A stretch of DNA of 64,000 nt. Source: Moesziomyces globuligerus (lineage: Eukaryota > Basidiomycota > Ustilaginomycetes > Ustilaginales > Ustilaginaceae). Location of the stretch: NCBI GenBank assembly GCA_030849465.1, contig JARVLF010000023.1, positions 310,001 through 374,000 on the forward strand, written 5' to 3'. The position numbers and the translations under genes were made by a program. Shown here one piece after another: positions 38,701 to 48,912 of the stretch. Numbering within the stretch: position 1 is the first letter of the stretch; each line of letters starts with the position of its first letter. A model generated the notes under the pieces. The model had not been told where the DNA came from, did not search any database, and worked only from the letters and a program-made list of their open reading frames with translations.

Positions 38701-41631
38701 ATGGACGGTGGAGGCGCTGCTGCTTCTGCAGCCACAGGCGCTGGCTCGTTTGACGCCGCACAAGGACAGTCCCATGGACACCACCACGGACATACAGATA
38801 TTCCAACCCACCACACTCACCACCATCCGCACCACCCGACCCACGACGCGCCGGCTCCAGCTTCAGTCGATCAGATCACCGCAATTCCTCCGCCTCAACC
38901 CGCTCTTGGTGGTACGACAAGGATGGCAGCCACGAGCTCGGCTACAGCGCCACGAAATGTCGCTCTTCAGGGCGGTGAAGAGGCGCAGTGGTCGCTCAAG
39001 GACATCTACTGGCGCGGGCGCGAATGCAAGATCATCACGCAGAACCAGAACGGACCGTGCTCGCTCATCGCGCTGTGCAACATCCTGCTGTTGCGCGGAG
39101 AGCTCACCATCACGCCGCCGGACCGACCTGTGGTGAGCTATTCGTATCTCTCGCAGCTGCTTGCTGAGCACCTGCTGAGCAAGCCGATCGAGGGCGCTGC
39201 GCAAGGCGAGCTCGAGGCGGCACTCTCGACGCTGCCGCGCACGCAGTACGGGCTGGACGTCGACGTGGGCTTCGACGCGATCAACGAGTTCGCCGCGCCC
39301 GCGGGAGATGGTCGGCAGGGCGGAGCGGGCGAACTCGCTCTCTTCCGCCTATGCGGCGTCCCGCTCGTGCACGGATGGCTGCCGGATCCGGCCGACAGCG
39401 CCACGTTTGAGGCGGTCAAGAAGGCTGGTAGCTACAATCGCGCCACGGACATCGTCGTGCGCGGCAACGAAGTCGCCGAAGGTGCCGTGGTGCGCGACCG
39501 CGGCGTGGGTGCCTTCGCAGCTTCCCTTGCCAACGAATCCTCGGTCTCCAACGGCAAGAGGCCCGAGCGCCGTGGCTGGACGGAAGAGCACCACGCCATC
39601 GTGCGCCAGGCGCTGGCGCTCCAGACGTTCCTGGACAACACTTCGACGCAGCTCACGTACCACGGTCTGTTCGTGCTTGCCCAGGAGATCCCTGCCGGTG
39701 TGCCGGTGGCGCTCTTCCGTAACTCGCATCTGTCGGTGCTGTACAAGAGGCTGCCGGACGAAGGCATGGATGCGACGGACAACAGCGGAGTTCCGATGCC
39801 TGCCCCACCGACGCTGTTCACCCTCGCCACAGATTCGAGCTTCCTGCTGGAGGACGAGATCGTGTGGGAGAGCCTGGTGGACGTGGACGGAGCGAGCAGC
39901 GAGTTCTACGACGGCAAGTTCCGCAAGTCGACCATGCGACAGGGCGACTACGTGGGACGCGATGCGGATGGCCTCGGAGGCGCGGGCGGAGTGGGCGATG
40001 GCGGCTTCCAGGCGAACGAGGACGCCGACTATGCGCTGGCGATGCAGATCTACCAGAACGATCAAGATCGGATCGAACGACAACAGCAGCGTCGCAGGGG
40101 CCGCCAGTCGAACGGCTACTCGTCGAGGTCGAGACCAAATGAGCAGCCGAACATGGGTGTGGGAATGGGAATTGCCGCGCCCGCTGCGCCTGTGTTCGAG
40201 ACACCCAACGAAGTGTTCACTACGATGCGATACGAACCGCAGCCGCAGCAAGGCGAGGCGGCGGATGCGTTGGTGGTAGCGAGCCTGCTTCCGACGCAGC
40301 TGAGGGCTGAGCACGAATCGCTGCTTGGCTCGATGCAAAACCTGTCCATCGGAGGAGCGAGTGCAGCGCCGGCGCCGGCTCAGTCGACCAATCCGTTCCT
40401 GACTGCGGGCGAAAGTCAAGCGGGAGCGATGCCGACGTCGACATCGACCAATCCTTTCCTCCGAGATGCAGCTGCTGAGGCTGCTGCACCCACGATCGGC
40501 ACATCCGCTACAGGGCACCGGCTGTTCCGACACATCCCACTTCTGGCACAGCACCTCGAGCGACTGGTGTCATCGGCGGGCGCCATGTGCCGCGCGTACT
40601 CGGCGGTGTGGTCGCTGCCGCTGCTGGAGCAGGAAGGCTCGCTGCAGCACGAGCGCATCTTGCAGGCCATCGAATCGAGCCTGGCGAGGTCGGCGGTTGC
40701 GGATGCCGCAGGTGAGGTGAAGGGCATCCGCGTAGCCATCCGCCGAGACGGCTCGATCCAGGTGACCCAGCGCACCGTCAGCGCCTTCCCCTTCAACTTG
40801 GACAACGGTCGAAGTGGAGCGAGGCCTCCGAGCGTGCGGATGGATGCTGCGCCGACCCGGGTGCGTACGATGGATCTGGAGCCGATCGTGTTCAACAAGA
40901 CCGACGCACGGGGCTTCTACGAGGCAGCCAAGCAGAGGGTGGGAGCAGACCCGAGCGTGCTCAGCGGCGTGCGGGAGGGAGATCAGAGATGCTTCGACGT
41001 GATTCTGTGGAACGACGAGCAGGTGGACGCGCTCGACCAAGCCAGCACTGCAGCTGTGCCCAAGCGGCTGGTGACCGAGTCGAGTCTGGCCAACGTTATG
41101 GTCGAGTTTACGGGAATCGACGCCGGCGCATCACGCTTTGTCACGCCGCGGACGTCGGCGGGCATGCTGGACGGCTTGCTGCGCAGGTGGCTGGTCGACA
41201 AGCGCGTGCTCGAAGAGCAGGACATTGATGTGGACGATCTGCTGCGCTGGGTGCGCCAAGGCTCGGCCCAGATCTGGCTGTGCAATTCGCTGCGCGGTCT
41301 GTGGAGGGTGGAGCTGGTGGAAGGCCCACAGGCTTTCGCCGGCCCAGCGGGTGTGCCGATCGAGGCAGGCGCTGCAGCGAACAAGGGCAAGAAGAACCGC
41401 TTCTCGCAGCTCATCAAAGGCCCTCAACGCACCAACGGCACGGCAGCATCTTCGGCACGCCCGGCCGCTGTTGAAGCGCAGACGTCGGGTCTCGAGCAGC
41501 GACAGAGCGACGCGGTGCACGATCAGGTGATCGACGACCTCTACGGGCACAGACAGGGAGGCGCCGGCCAGAGCAAGCTAAAGGGTCGCAAGACCAAGTC
41601 CAAGGACGACAAGGATTGCATTGTGATGTGA
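38701..41631 (+). CDS. MINDY-family deubiquitinase with C-terminal CaaX box
   Basis: 976 residues from the first ATG of the frame. The His-rich N-terminus (about 24-49) is disordered. The MINDY (DUF544) catalytic domain covers about residues 97-425: oxyanion/catalytic segment TQNQNGPCSLIALCNILL with nucleophile C120, and catalytic H343 in LFRNSHLSVLYK. Residues about 426-440 (NEDADYALAMQIYQND) form a ubiquitin-binding MIU/UIM-like helix. A second folded region (about 610-920) is less familiar. The last residues, a Lys/Arg-rich stretch then CIVM, form a classical farnesylation CaaX motif after a polybasic patch, so membrane attachment is likely. MINDY enzymes trim long K48-linked ubiquitin chains. 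Catalytic residues are intact. Confidence 0.92.
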   Translation: MDGGGAAASAATGAGSFDAAQGQSHGHHHGHTDIPTHHTHHHPHHPTHDAPAPASVDQITAIPPPQPALGGTTRMAATSSATAPRNVALQGGEEAQWSLKDIYWRGRECKIITQNQNGPCSLIALCNILLLRGELTITPPDRPVVSYSYLSQLLAEHLLSKPIEGAAQGELEAALSTLPRTQYGLDVDVGFDAINEFAAPAGDGRQGGAGELALFRLCGVPLVHGWLPDPADSATFEAVKKAGSYNRATDIVVRGNEVAEGAVVRDRGVGAFAASLANESSVSNGKRPERRGWTEEHHAIVRQALALQTFLDNTSTQLTYHGLFVLAQEIPAGVPVALFRNSHLSVLYKRLPDEGMDATDNSGVPMPAPPTLFTLATDSSFLLEDEIVWESLVDVDGASSEFYDGKFRKSTMRQGDYVGRDADGLGGAGGVGDGGFQANEDADYALAMQIYQNDQDRIERQQQRRRGRQSNGYSSRSRPNEQPNMGVGMGIAAPAAPVFETPNEVFTTMRYEPQPQQGEAADALVVASLLPTQLRAEHESLLGSMQNLSIGGASAAPAPAQSTNPFLTAGESQAGAMPTSTSTNPFLRDAAAEAAAPTIGTSATGHRLFRHIPLLAQHLERLVSSAGAMCRAYSAVWSLPLLEQEGSLQHERILQAIESSLARSAVADAAGEVKGIRVAIRRDGSIQVTQRTVSAFPFNLDNGRSGARPPSVRMDAAPTRVRTMDLEPIVFNKTDARGFYEAAKQRVGADPSVLSGVREGDQRCFDVILWNDEQVDALDQASTAAVPKRLVTESSLANVMVEFTGIDAGASRFVTPRTSAGMLDGLLRRWLVDKRVLEEQDIDVDDLLRWVRQGSAQIWLCNSLRGLWRVELVEGPQAFAGPAGVPIEAGAAANKGKKNRFSQLIKGPQRTNGTAASSARPAAVEAQTSGLEQRQSDAVHDQVIDDLYGHRQGGAGQSKLKGRKTKSKDDKDCIVM

Positions 41632-42749
41632 TGTGACATTCTCGCCGTAGCCTTCCTCTTCGACTGCACTAGCCCTACGCAAATGACAAGTTCGATTTCA
41701 TTACAGTCACAGACTGGACCGTCTGTGGTGAGCAAGCTGTGAAGCGTAAAGCTCCACCTCGTTCAGCTTCATCTCGGATGTCGGGCTTCATTTGCGGACT
41801 CGGGCGTGTTCTGCGCACCCGAAACTTGGCGCTAAGATGAAGAGCAGCCAGCAGGCGCATGCCCAGCGTTCCAGCGCCTCGGGCTGCAGAAGCACGGACC
41901 CAAAGCTTTTTCTTTTGGCTTTGTTTCTTCTGCGCACACTTTTGACAGGCGCAAAGCAAAGCCAGAGGTTTATTTTTGCGGGCGTGGCAATGCATGATAG
42001 AAAGTGACCGGTCGCTGTGCTCTGCCGTGCTGTGCTCTGCAGTGCTGTGCTCTGCGGCTTCGGCTCCCCGGCGTATCCGAGCATAGCGTGGCCGGAGCAA
42101 GCTTAGCCAGGAGAAGCTCTTGCTATCCGTCTGCCACCGGCCAGAGGCAGCAAAGCCCCTTGGTTGGCCAGCCAGGCGCATCACACGCTGCCTCTCATCA
42201 AAAGCTTGCGGAGACGTTGAGCTGAGCTAGCGCACTCCCACCGACCAACCGACCCACCAGCAAACCTCGACCTCCTGGAATCCTGGATTGCGCAGCAGCA
42301 GGCGCCGTCCCACATCCTAGGATAGCTGCGGATGCGAACTGCGCTCAGCTCTACTTCCGCACTCCTTGCACACGAATGCATAGACGCTCGCCCGCACCTT
42401 CGCCTTGGCTTCGTGCACCGTCCCTCCGAAGCTGAGCTCGATACCCTCCGGAATCACCCGCAACAGGCAATCGCACTCCAACCGTTACAACGGCACTCGG
42501 TCCTTCACTTCGATCCGCTTCATTGCCTTCCGTCTCTCATTCATGCAGCTTCTCTCATTACGCCATCTCCCTGTACCCACTTGCCGCACTTGCTCACTCT
42601 GGAAGCCCGGACTACCTCACCTCGTTTCCGCATCTTCTACGATCGGCACGCCGCGCCCACGTAGATTAATCAACATCTCCCCGAGCAGAAGGATCATAAC
42701 AAACCTCGTCTCGCCGTGAGGGCCTTCCTCGCCGCATAGTCAGCGCACC
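41632..42749. other. intergenic region and RdRP leader
   Basis: About 1.1 kb. A GTGCTCTGC-type short repeat cluster lies at about 42016-42058. The final 400 bp are CT/CA-rich and look like promoter and leader of the RdRP gene. No gene is seen. Confidence 0.55.
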
Positions 42750-45700
42750 ATGGAGATCCAAATCCAACGCATCGATCCCTGGGTCACCGAGGAGGACCTG
42801 TACAAGGAGATCGCCTCTGCCCTCCACAACCCGCCGGTCCGCCTTCCCGGTCAGGGCCTCACAAACTTCCGCTTGCTCCTCCCCAAGACCAAGCGCGGTA
42901 CACACAGGGGATACGCCTTCCTCACCATCGCAGAGACGTCGACCGCCTCCTCCTTCCTCGAGCTCTGCTCCACCGAGCGCAAGCGCCGCCCACTCCTCAT
43001 TGTTCGTGATGGCAGAGCAAATGCGCTCAAGCTCATCCCCAATGGCTTCGGCAAGGAGAGCATCGTTCGCGATCTGTACAACTTTCCCTATGAAACCTGG
43101 GAAGAACGCCAGGCAAGGCTCCATGGTCCTCCTCGCCGCCACCGCCATGGCGACTCGTCCAATAGCCCAAGCGACGAAGAAGAGTACGAGTATGAATACG
43201 CTCTCAGCGCCAGGCATGTGCCCACACCTCCCGAAATCGCGCACACCAACACTTACGTCCGCACAAGAGCGGTTCGTCCTCAGCCGCGCAAGCGCATCGA
43301 GCCCGCAAGAATCTTAGGCGCCTGGTCCATAGTCCAGTTCGGCGTCATCTGCGAGGACGGCTCTTTCTCCATCGAGGACTTTGATTCGCCCTCTCATCCG
43401 CTCCCTTCCGGCTTTGACATCAAGTCCCAAACGCTCGCCTTTGGCGACAAGGATAACTCAATCCGCATTCTCTTCAACAACATCGTCAGCTGGTCAATCG
43501 ACCACGCCCACAACGCACTTGCCTTCGAGCTCGAGGACCCCGCCACCTTCATTCGCCAGGGCAGAAACAGCTGCGTCTTCGACTTCATCAACCATCTCGA
43601 CCGCGAGGAGCACATCCGCCTTCGCACACGCTACCGCATCCGCCTCATCGGCTGCCACTTCCGCGTCTGCTTCGTCTCCACATCCGATCTCGACTGGTTC
43701 TGTCTCGAGGCCCGTCCTTTCCTCAAGAGGGCCGGTAAGCCCAGAGAGAGCCCCAGGCCAATCGTCCGCCGCAATCTCACCGATCCCAAGTTCTTCGAAG
43801 CCGCCGGTCAATTCTGCGCCAACCTCGATCTGCGCGTCGCCTACCAGCTCGACAAGCTCATCCGCAACGGCCTCTACTCTCCCACCGTGCTCAACATACT
43901 CAAGACCAACACGCATCGCCTCATCAACACTTACGGCATCGAATTTGCCGCAAGAGTCTTCGAGAGTCTGGCGGCCACCTCCCGCCAGGTGCAGGTGCGC
44001 GACCGCAACACAAAGTGCCTCCTCGGCTCGGCAAAGCTCCAGGAGCGCATCGAGGCCGAGGAGAGACGCCTCAAACGCCAAGATGCTGAGCAAGCCGACT
44101 TGCTCGAGACTCAGGCCAACTCGGCCGCTACGGCTCACGTCTACCACGTCACCATCACCCCGACCCGCGTGCTGCTCGACGGGCCCTTCATGGATGCATC
44201 CAATCGTGTTCTCCGCTTGTTCCCAGACTTTGGCACCCACTTTGTGCGTGTCGCCTTCTGCGATGAGGATGGCGACCGCTTCCCGGTCTCGAGACACGAT
44301 CTTGATGGCATTGACAGCGAGTCATTTGTCCGCGAGCGCATCGGCGAGCCGCTCAAGCACGGCATCTTGATCGCCGGCCGCAAATTCGAGGCGCTCGCAT
44401 GGTCCGGCTCGGGCCTGGGTAGTCACCACTGCTGGTTCGTCACCGCCTTCACCGACAAGGACGGAAGGCTGTGGGAAGCCGAGAGTATCCGACAATCGCT
44501 CGGCAACTTCCACGGCATCGACCGCTATCCCGCGCGCCTCGGCGCCCGACTCTCGCAGGCTTTCAGTGCCACTTCGTCCAGTATCACGATCAATGACGAC
44601 TGGGTCAAGATCCTTGACGACGATCTCAGTCACGCACAGATGCCTTCCAATGGCAACGAACGCAAATTCTACCTGCTGACGGACGGCGTCGGCGAGATTT
44701 CGCGCAGCTTGCTAGAGGAGATCTGGCGCGGGCTCTGCGAGACCAGAGGAATGCGCCGCGAATGGCGCCTCTCAGAGCAGGACCCCAGACGAATTCCTTC
44801 CGCCATTCAATTCCGCTGCGGTGGTGCAAAGGGTGTGCTATGCCTCAACCCGAAGCTGACGGGCAAGAAGATGACCATACGCAAGAGCATGATCAAATTT
44901 TCTGCGCCCAAGCATCGCGAGTTTGAGGTGGCAGCCACCTCATTCTCGCCGCTCCCGGCTAGACTCAATCGTCCGCTCATCAATGCGCTCGAGGATCTGG
45001 GCGTAGATGCCACCGTTTTTTTGTCATTACAGGCCAAGGCAGTCGAGAGTGCGCAGCTGGCGCGCAAGTCTTTCAAGCGCGCTTCGCAGCTCGTCGGCTC
45101 GTTCGCCATGAGCGACACGGCCGAGATCGACAAGCTCTTCCGCCGTCTCGACAGCGTAGTCGACATCCAGCCGGACAAGCTCAGCCATGACGGCATCTTG
45201 AACCGGCTCTGCACGATTGTAATCGCAGCCGCGCTGGGCGATCTGAAGCGCAAGGCGAGGATCCCCGTCGCGGGCTGCACTCTGATCGGCGTCGTCGACG
45301 AATTCAACTTCCTCGAGCGAGGTCAGATCTTTGCGCAGGTCAACGACACGCGCGAGAGCAAGGATTTCCGCATCGTCGAGGGCAAGGTCATGGTTGGCCG
45401 CAGTCCCACCATCCACCCAGGTGACGTGCGCGTGGTCAATGCCGTCGTCCCACCACCGGGCCATCCGCTGCTGCAGCTGCGCAATGTGATCGTGTTCAGC
45501 AAGTCGCCGGTTGGCCGCCCGCTGCAGTCGATCCTCAGCGGTGGTGACCTGGACGGCGACATCTACACGATCTACGAGGACTCCAATCTTTTCCCCAAGC
45601 ACACCGAGTCGCCGGGGCAGTACAAGGTTGTGCCGCCGCGCTCGCTCGCCCGGCCGTGTACGTTCGAGGATCTGGCCGACTTCTTTGTCGACTATGTGAT

Positions 45701-47204
45701 CAACGACCAGGTGGGCCTCGTGTCGACGTTCCACCTGCAGATCGCAGATAGCAGTCCGCTTCACTCGCTCGATCCGGACTGCATCAAGCTCGCCCAGCTG
45801 CACGCCAAGGCGGTCGACTATCGCAAGACCGGCCAGGCAGTGCATCGAAGGGACGTGCCTATGCCACCATTCAACACGCCGCGCCCAGACTTCCTCGCGC
45901 AACGGCCGGCGGGGCCAGGAATCTACTCGAGTACGCGTGCGCTTGGTCGACTGTTCCGTGCCATCCCCGAGCAGAGCACGGACACGCCGTTCGGCAATCA
46001 GCCAGCGTGGAGCCGCGGCGAGACAAACCAGAGCGCGCTGTGCGGGATCCTCAAGCAGCCGGGCAAGTCGGACGACATTCTGCTGATCCTGTCGACGCTT
46101 GCGCAGAAGTTTCCGCAAATCATGCCGCAGGGCCTGCGACTGGTGCAGTTGCAGGAGAAGTTCAGGCCGCTGCTGGCGTCGTTTGTGTACCATCTGAGCC
46201 GGCTGGCGGCGTGGATTCCCGAGAGTCGCGCGGAAGCCGAGTGGCTCAGCGAGGAAGAGATCCTGGTCGGCACGCAGGTGATGGCGATCAAGGCCAAACA
46301 GCTCAAGAGAAGGCAGGAGAGGCTGACGGCGTCGACGGCCGAGCTGTTCCCGATCCTGCGCTCGCAGCTGCAGCTCATTGCGGGCGACAACAATGTGGTC
46401 ACTTCGACAATCCGACCGGCCGAAGATGATTTGCCGGGAGGGCCTCGACCGGATGGCATTGGCCAAAGCGACGGTACGGTGCACTTCACTGGCTACGTCG
46501 AGGTCGTCCGGTCGCCGCCGAGGCCGAGGATCGTGGTGGTGGACGGCGAGCGCGTGGTGCTGCGCGAAGGCAGGCGAGGTCAGCATCAGCCGTCGCCTTG
46601 GTCGGACAACGAAGAGGAGTACGAGCTCAACCAGCGCAGAGGACGGATGCGCACCAATGCTTCGTCCCGCACCCCACCCAACGAAGCGTCGACGAGTCGA
46701 TCGAACGGGGCTGTTGTGGGCAGCGGCAGCGGCAACGGTAACGGGAAAGGCAAGGGCAAAGGCAAAGCCAAGGGCAATGGTAATGATGATGTCAACGGCA
46801 GCGGGAAAGGCAAAGGCAAAGCCAACGGCAACAGTAACGGCAACGGGAATGGGAACGGTAATCAGAAAGGGGGTCGGAACGGCAACAGTGGGCAGAAGGG
46901 CAAGAACCGGGCGATTGCGACGACCGAGCCGGAGCTGTACAGCATGCTGTACAACACGGACGAGGACTCGGACGATCTGATCTGGGAAGACGACATCGCT
47001 GGTATTCCCATGGCGGCGCTCCAGGGAGACAGCAAGGCTCGCAAGGACCGGCGACTGGAGCTGCTGCATCTGTACGCGGCGTGCTACCTCGGCGCCACCG
47101 AGGTGTCGGCGCGCCACTTTGGCGGCAACACGTTTGCCATCATCGCGCTGTCGTGTCTGCTCGAGAGGCTCGAGGAGCACGAGATGCACGGTCGTGTCTT
47201 CTAG
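42750..47204 (+). CDS. RNA-dependent RNA polymerase of the eukaryotic RNAi pathway
   Basis: 1484 residues starting at an ATG. The N-terminus (about 1-90) resembles an RRM-like fold (MEIQIQRIDPWVTEEDLYKE, then HRGYAFLTIAE). The cellular RdRP domain covers about residues 465-1040, with the signature GGDLDGD at 931-937 holding the metal-binding aspartates of the double-psi beta-barrel active site. Such enzymes copy aberrant single-stranded RNA into double-stranded RNA for Dicer and Argonaute, silencing transposons and repeats. Near the C-terminus is a long Gly/Asn/Lys low-complexity run (about 1325-1390), then a conserved-looking tail. The frame is complete, without stops or frameshifts, so the gene appears functional. 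This is a cellular enzyme, not a viral one. Dicer and Argonaute are not in this window. Confidence 0.95.
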   Translation: MEIQIQRIDPWVTEEDLYKEIASALHNPPVRLPGQGLTNFRLLLPKTKRGTHRGYAFLTIAETSTASSFLELCSTERKRRPLLIVRDGRANALKLIPNGFGKESIVRDLYNFPYETWEERQARLHGPPRRHRHGDSSNSPSDEEEYEYEYALSARHVPTPPEIAHTNTYVRTRAVRPQPRKRIEPARILGAWSIVQFGVICEDGSFSIEDFDSPSHPLPSGFDIKSQTLAFGDKDNSIRILFNNIVSWSIDHAHNALAFELEDPATFIRQGRNSCVFDFINHLDREEHIRLRTRYRIRLIGCHFRVCFVSTSDLDWFCLEARPFLKRAGKPRESPRPIVRRNLTDPKFFEAAGQFCANLDLRVAYQLDKLIRNGLYSPTVLNILKTNTHRLINTYGIEFAARVFESLAATSRQVQVRDRNTKCLLGSAKLQERIEAEERRLKRQDAEQADLLETQANSAATAHVYHVTITPTRVLLDGPFMDASNRVLRLFPDFGTHFVRVAFCDEDGDRFPVSRHDLDGIDSESFVRERIGEPLKHGILIAGRKFEALAWSGSGLGSHHCWFVTAFTDKDGRLWEAESIRQSLGNFHGIDRYPARLGARLSQAFSATSSSITINDDWVKILDDDLSHAQMPSNGNERKFYLLTDGVGEISRSLLEEIWRGLCETRGMRREWRLSEQDPRRIPSAIQFRCGGAKGVLCLNPKLTGKKMTIRKSMIKFSAPKHREFEVAATSFSPLPARLNRPLINALEDLGVDATVFLSLQAKAVESAQLARKSFKRASQLVGSFAMSDTAEIDKLFRRLDSVVDIQPDKLSHDGILNRLCTIVIAAALGDLKRKARIPVAGCTLIGVVDEFNFLERGQIFAQVNDTRESKDFRIVEGKVMVGRSPTIHPGDVRVVNAVVPPPGHPLLQLRNVIVFSKSPVGRPLQSILSGGDLDGDIYTIYEDSNLFPKHTESPGQYKVVPPRSLARPCTFEDLADFFVDYVINDQVGLVSTFHLQIADSSPLHSLDPDCIKLAQLHAKAVDYRKTGQAVHRRDVPMPPFNTPRPDFLAQRPAGPGIYSSTRALGRLFRAIPEQSTDTPFGNQPAWSRGETNQSALCGILKQPGKSDDILLILSTLAQKFPQIMPQGLRLVQLQEKFRPLLASFVYHLSRLAAWIPESRAEAEWLSEEEILVGTQVMAIKAKQLKRRQERLTASTAELFPILRSQLQLIAGDNNVVTSTIRPAEDDLPGGPRPDGIGQSDGTVHFTGYVEVVRSPPRPRIVVVDGERVVLREGRRGQHQPSPWSDNEEEYELNQRRGRMRTNASSRTPPNEASTSRSNGAVVGSGSGNGNGKGKGKGKAKGNGNDDVNGSGKGKGKANGNSNGNGNGNGNQKGGRNGNSGQKGKNRAIATTEPELYSMLYNTDEDSDDLIWEDDIAGIPMAALQGDSKARKDRRLELLHLYAACYLGATEVSARHFGGNTFAIIALSCLLERLEEHEMHGRVF
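46721..46905 (+). repeat. hexamer-like GGCAAC/GGCAAA repeats coding Gly-Asn/Gly-Lys tract in the RdRP
   Basis: Degenerate tandem units of GGNAAN encode alternating Gly-Asn and Gly-Lys dipeptides for about 60 residues. Such tracts vary in length between strains and probably form a disordered, positively charged RNA-contacting linker. Confidence 0.8.
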
Positions 47205-47586
47205 GTAATGCACGAATTCGCCGAGGCCGTTGGCTTTGTTAGTGTGTCTTGTTTGGACTTGTCGAGTGCTTTGGATGCGAAGCGTGAGGGTGGAGTTAGT
47301 CCGTACCACGAAAAATCCAGAAGTTGTTAGACCTGCAAGAGGGCGAAGATGTGGGGGAGGTGGAGGGATTTTTACGCGTCCACGGTCTGTGCGGCTGCAG
47401 GCGGGAAGAACGGATTGAGCTGCGAGCTGCGGGTTGGTGGCGCCAAATGGAAAGTGACAGAAAGGCTCGGAAAGCACACTTTCTGGCGAGAAGAACACCT
47501 TTCAGTTCTCTCTTCATTTGAGCCTCTGGATCACGCTTCTCCCCACCATCACAGACCTCATCCATCACGCCGCGAACGAAAAAAAA
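47205..47586. other. promoter region of the cyclophilin-40 gene
   Basis: 382 bp holding RdRP 3' sequence and the promoter of the next gene. Several GAA/TTC triplets occur, but no clean heat-shock element could be defined. A run of eight A ends directly at the ATG. Confidence 0.5.
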
Positions 47587-48804
47587 ATGGCAGCTGCAAC
47601 GTCGTCTGCGCCCACGGCGGGCAATCCGATCGTGTATCTGGACATCAGCTTTGCTGGTGAGCCGACCCCGTCTCGCGCAGGCGCCAACCGTGTGGTGCTC
47701 GAGCTCTACAAGCACCTCGTGCCAAAGACGGCGGCCAACTTTCTGCAGCTCTGCACGGGTGCGGCTGGCAAATCCGCCGACTCGGGCGTCGAGCTCAAGT
47801 TCGCCGGCTCCTCGTTCCATCGCGTCATCCCCAAGTTCATGATCCAGGGCGGCGACTTTACGCGCGGCGACGGCACCGGCGGCGAGTCGATCTACGGCGA
47901 GAAGTTTGCCGACGAGGATCTCACGGGCAAGCACGACCAGCCTTTCCTGCTGAGCATGGCCAACGCAGGACCGAACACCAACGGAAGTCAGTTCTTCATC
48001 ACCACCGTCCCCACCCCGCATCTCGACGGCAAGCACGTCGTCTTTGGCCGTGTGCTCAAGGGCAAGGCGGTGGTCAGGCGGATCGAGAATACCCCGACCG
48101 GTGCCAACGATCGACCCGTCAACGAGGTCAAGATCGAGGCGTGTGGAGAGCTTGCGCCCGAATCGGACGAGGTCAAGGACGGCAGCTACGGTATCGCCAA
48201 GGACGAAACGGGCGATGCGTACGAAGAGTTCCCCGAGGATCAGGGCGAGGAGCTCGAGACAAGCGTCGAGAAGACGCTCGAGGTGGCAGGCGAGCTCAAG
48301 ACCATTGCCAATGCTCGCTTTGCAAAGGGCGACCATGCCGTCGCACTCGACAAGTACCTCAAGGCGCTGCGCTACCTCAAGCTCCATCCCGTTCTTCCGG
48401 ACGAGACGTCCGAGTCGACCCGCACGGCGTGGTATACGCTCAAGACCTCGGTCCAGCTCAACGCCTCGTTGGCTGCGCTCAAGACGACGCCGCAGCAGCC
48501 GCGCGTCTCGATCGCCCAGACCACCGCCGTGATCGAGTTCTTCGCCTCCCCGCAGGCCAACGGCTGGGATACCTCGCCCGAAGCCAACGCCAAGCGCGCC
48601 GCAGACCACGCAAAGGCCTTCTACAGAAGGGCCCTTGCCTACGTCGCAACCAAGGACGACGATAGGGCCGAGTCCGACCTCAAGCGCGCCGCACAACTCG
48701 CCCCCTCCGACCCAGGCATCAAGAAGGAACAGGCCGCCCTCGCCAAGCGCCGCGAAGCAAAGGTCAAGGCTCAGCGCGCAGCCTACAGCAAGATGTTCTC
48801 CTAG
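47587..48804 (+). CDS. CPR6: cyclophilin-40 peptidyl-prolyl isomerase (Cpr6/PPID)
   Basis: 405 residues from the ATG that follows an A-run. The frame extends 23 codons upstream without another ATG. The cyclophilin domain (about 13-185) keeps [23 protein letters not shown] with catalytic R79 and the SQFFITT strand. H145 in [12 protein letters not shown] stands where cyclophilin A has a cyclosporin-binding Trp, as is typical of cyclophilin-40. Three TPR repeats (about 230-395) form the clamp that binds the C-terminal MEEVD of Hsp90. The protein acts as a cytosolic Hsp90 co-chaperone. Length and domain order match the family. Confidence 0.97.
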   Translation: MAAATSSAPTAGNPIVYLDISFAGEPTPSRAGANRVVLELYKHLVPKTAANFLQLCTGAAGKSADSGVELKFAGSSFHRVIPKFMIQGGDFTRGDGTGGESIYGEKFADEDLTGKHDQPFLLSMANAGPNTNGSQFFITTVPTPHLDGKHVVFGRVLKGKAVVRRIENTPTGANDRPVNEVKIEACGELAPESDEVKDGSYGIAKDETGDAYEEFPEDQGEELETSVEKTLEVAGELKTIANARFAKGDHAVALDKYLKALRYLKLHPVLPDETSESTRTAWYTLKTSVQLNASLAALKTTPQQPRVSIAQTTAVIEFFASPQANGWDTSPEANAKRAADHAKAFYRRALAYVATKDDDRAESDLKRAAQLAPSDPGIKKEQAALAKRREAKVKAQRAAYSKMFS

Positions 48805-48912
48805 ATGCGTCTGACTGGGAAATCACACGAGCAACCCAACAACCCAACCGACCACCCGTGTCTGTGATTGTCAATGTGTGTGCGATGTCATTGTGTGTGA
48901 GATGCGAATGTT

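Noticed and set aside
45027..47498. 823-codon minus-strand frame opposite the RdRP
   Set aside because: Antisense shadow of the polymerase. Its apparent repeats are the complement of the Gly-Asn/Gly-Lys tract.
47205..47586. heat-shock element upstream of cyclophilin-40
   Set aside because: GAA and TTC triplets occur, but none are in the inverted 2-bp-spaced arrangement required for a confident call.
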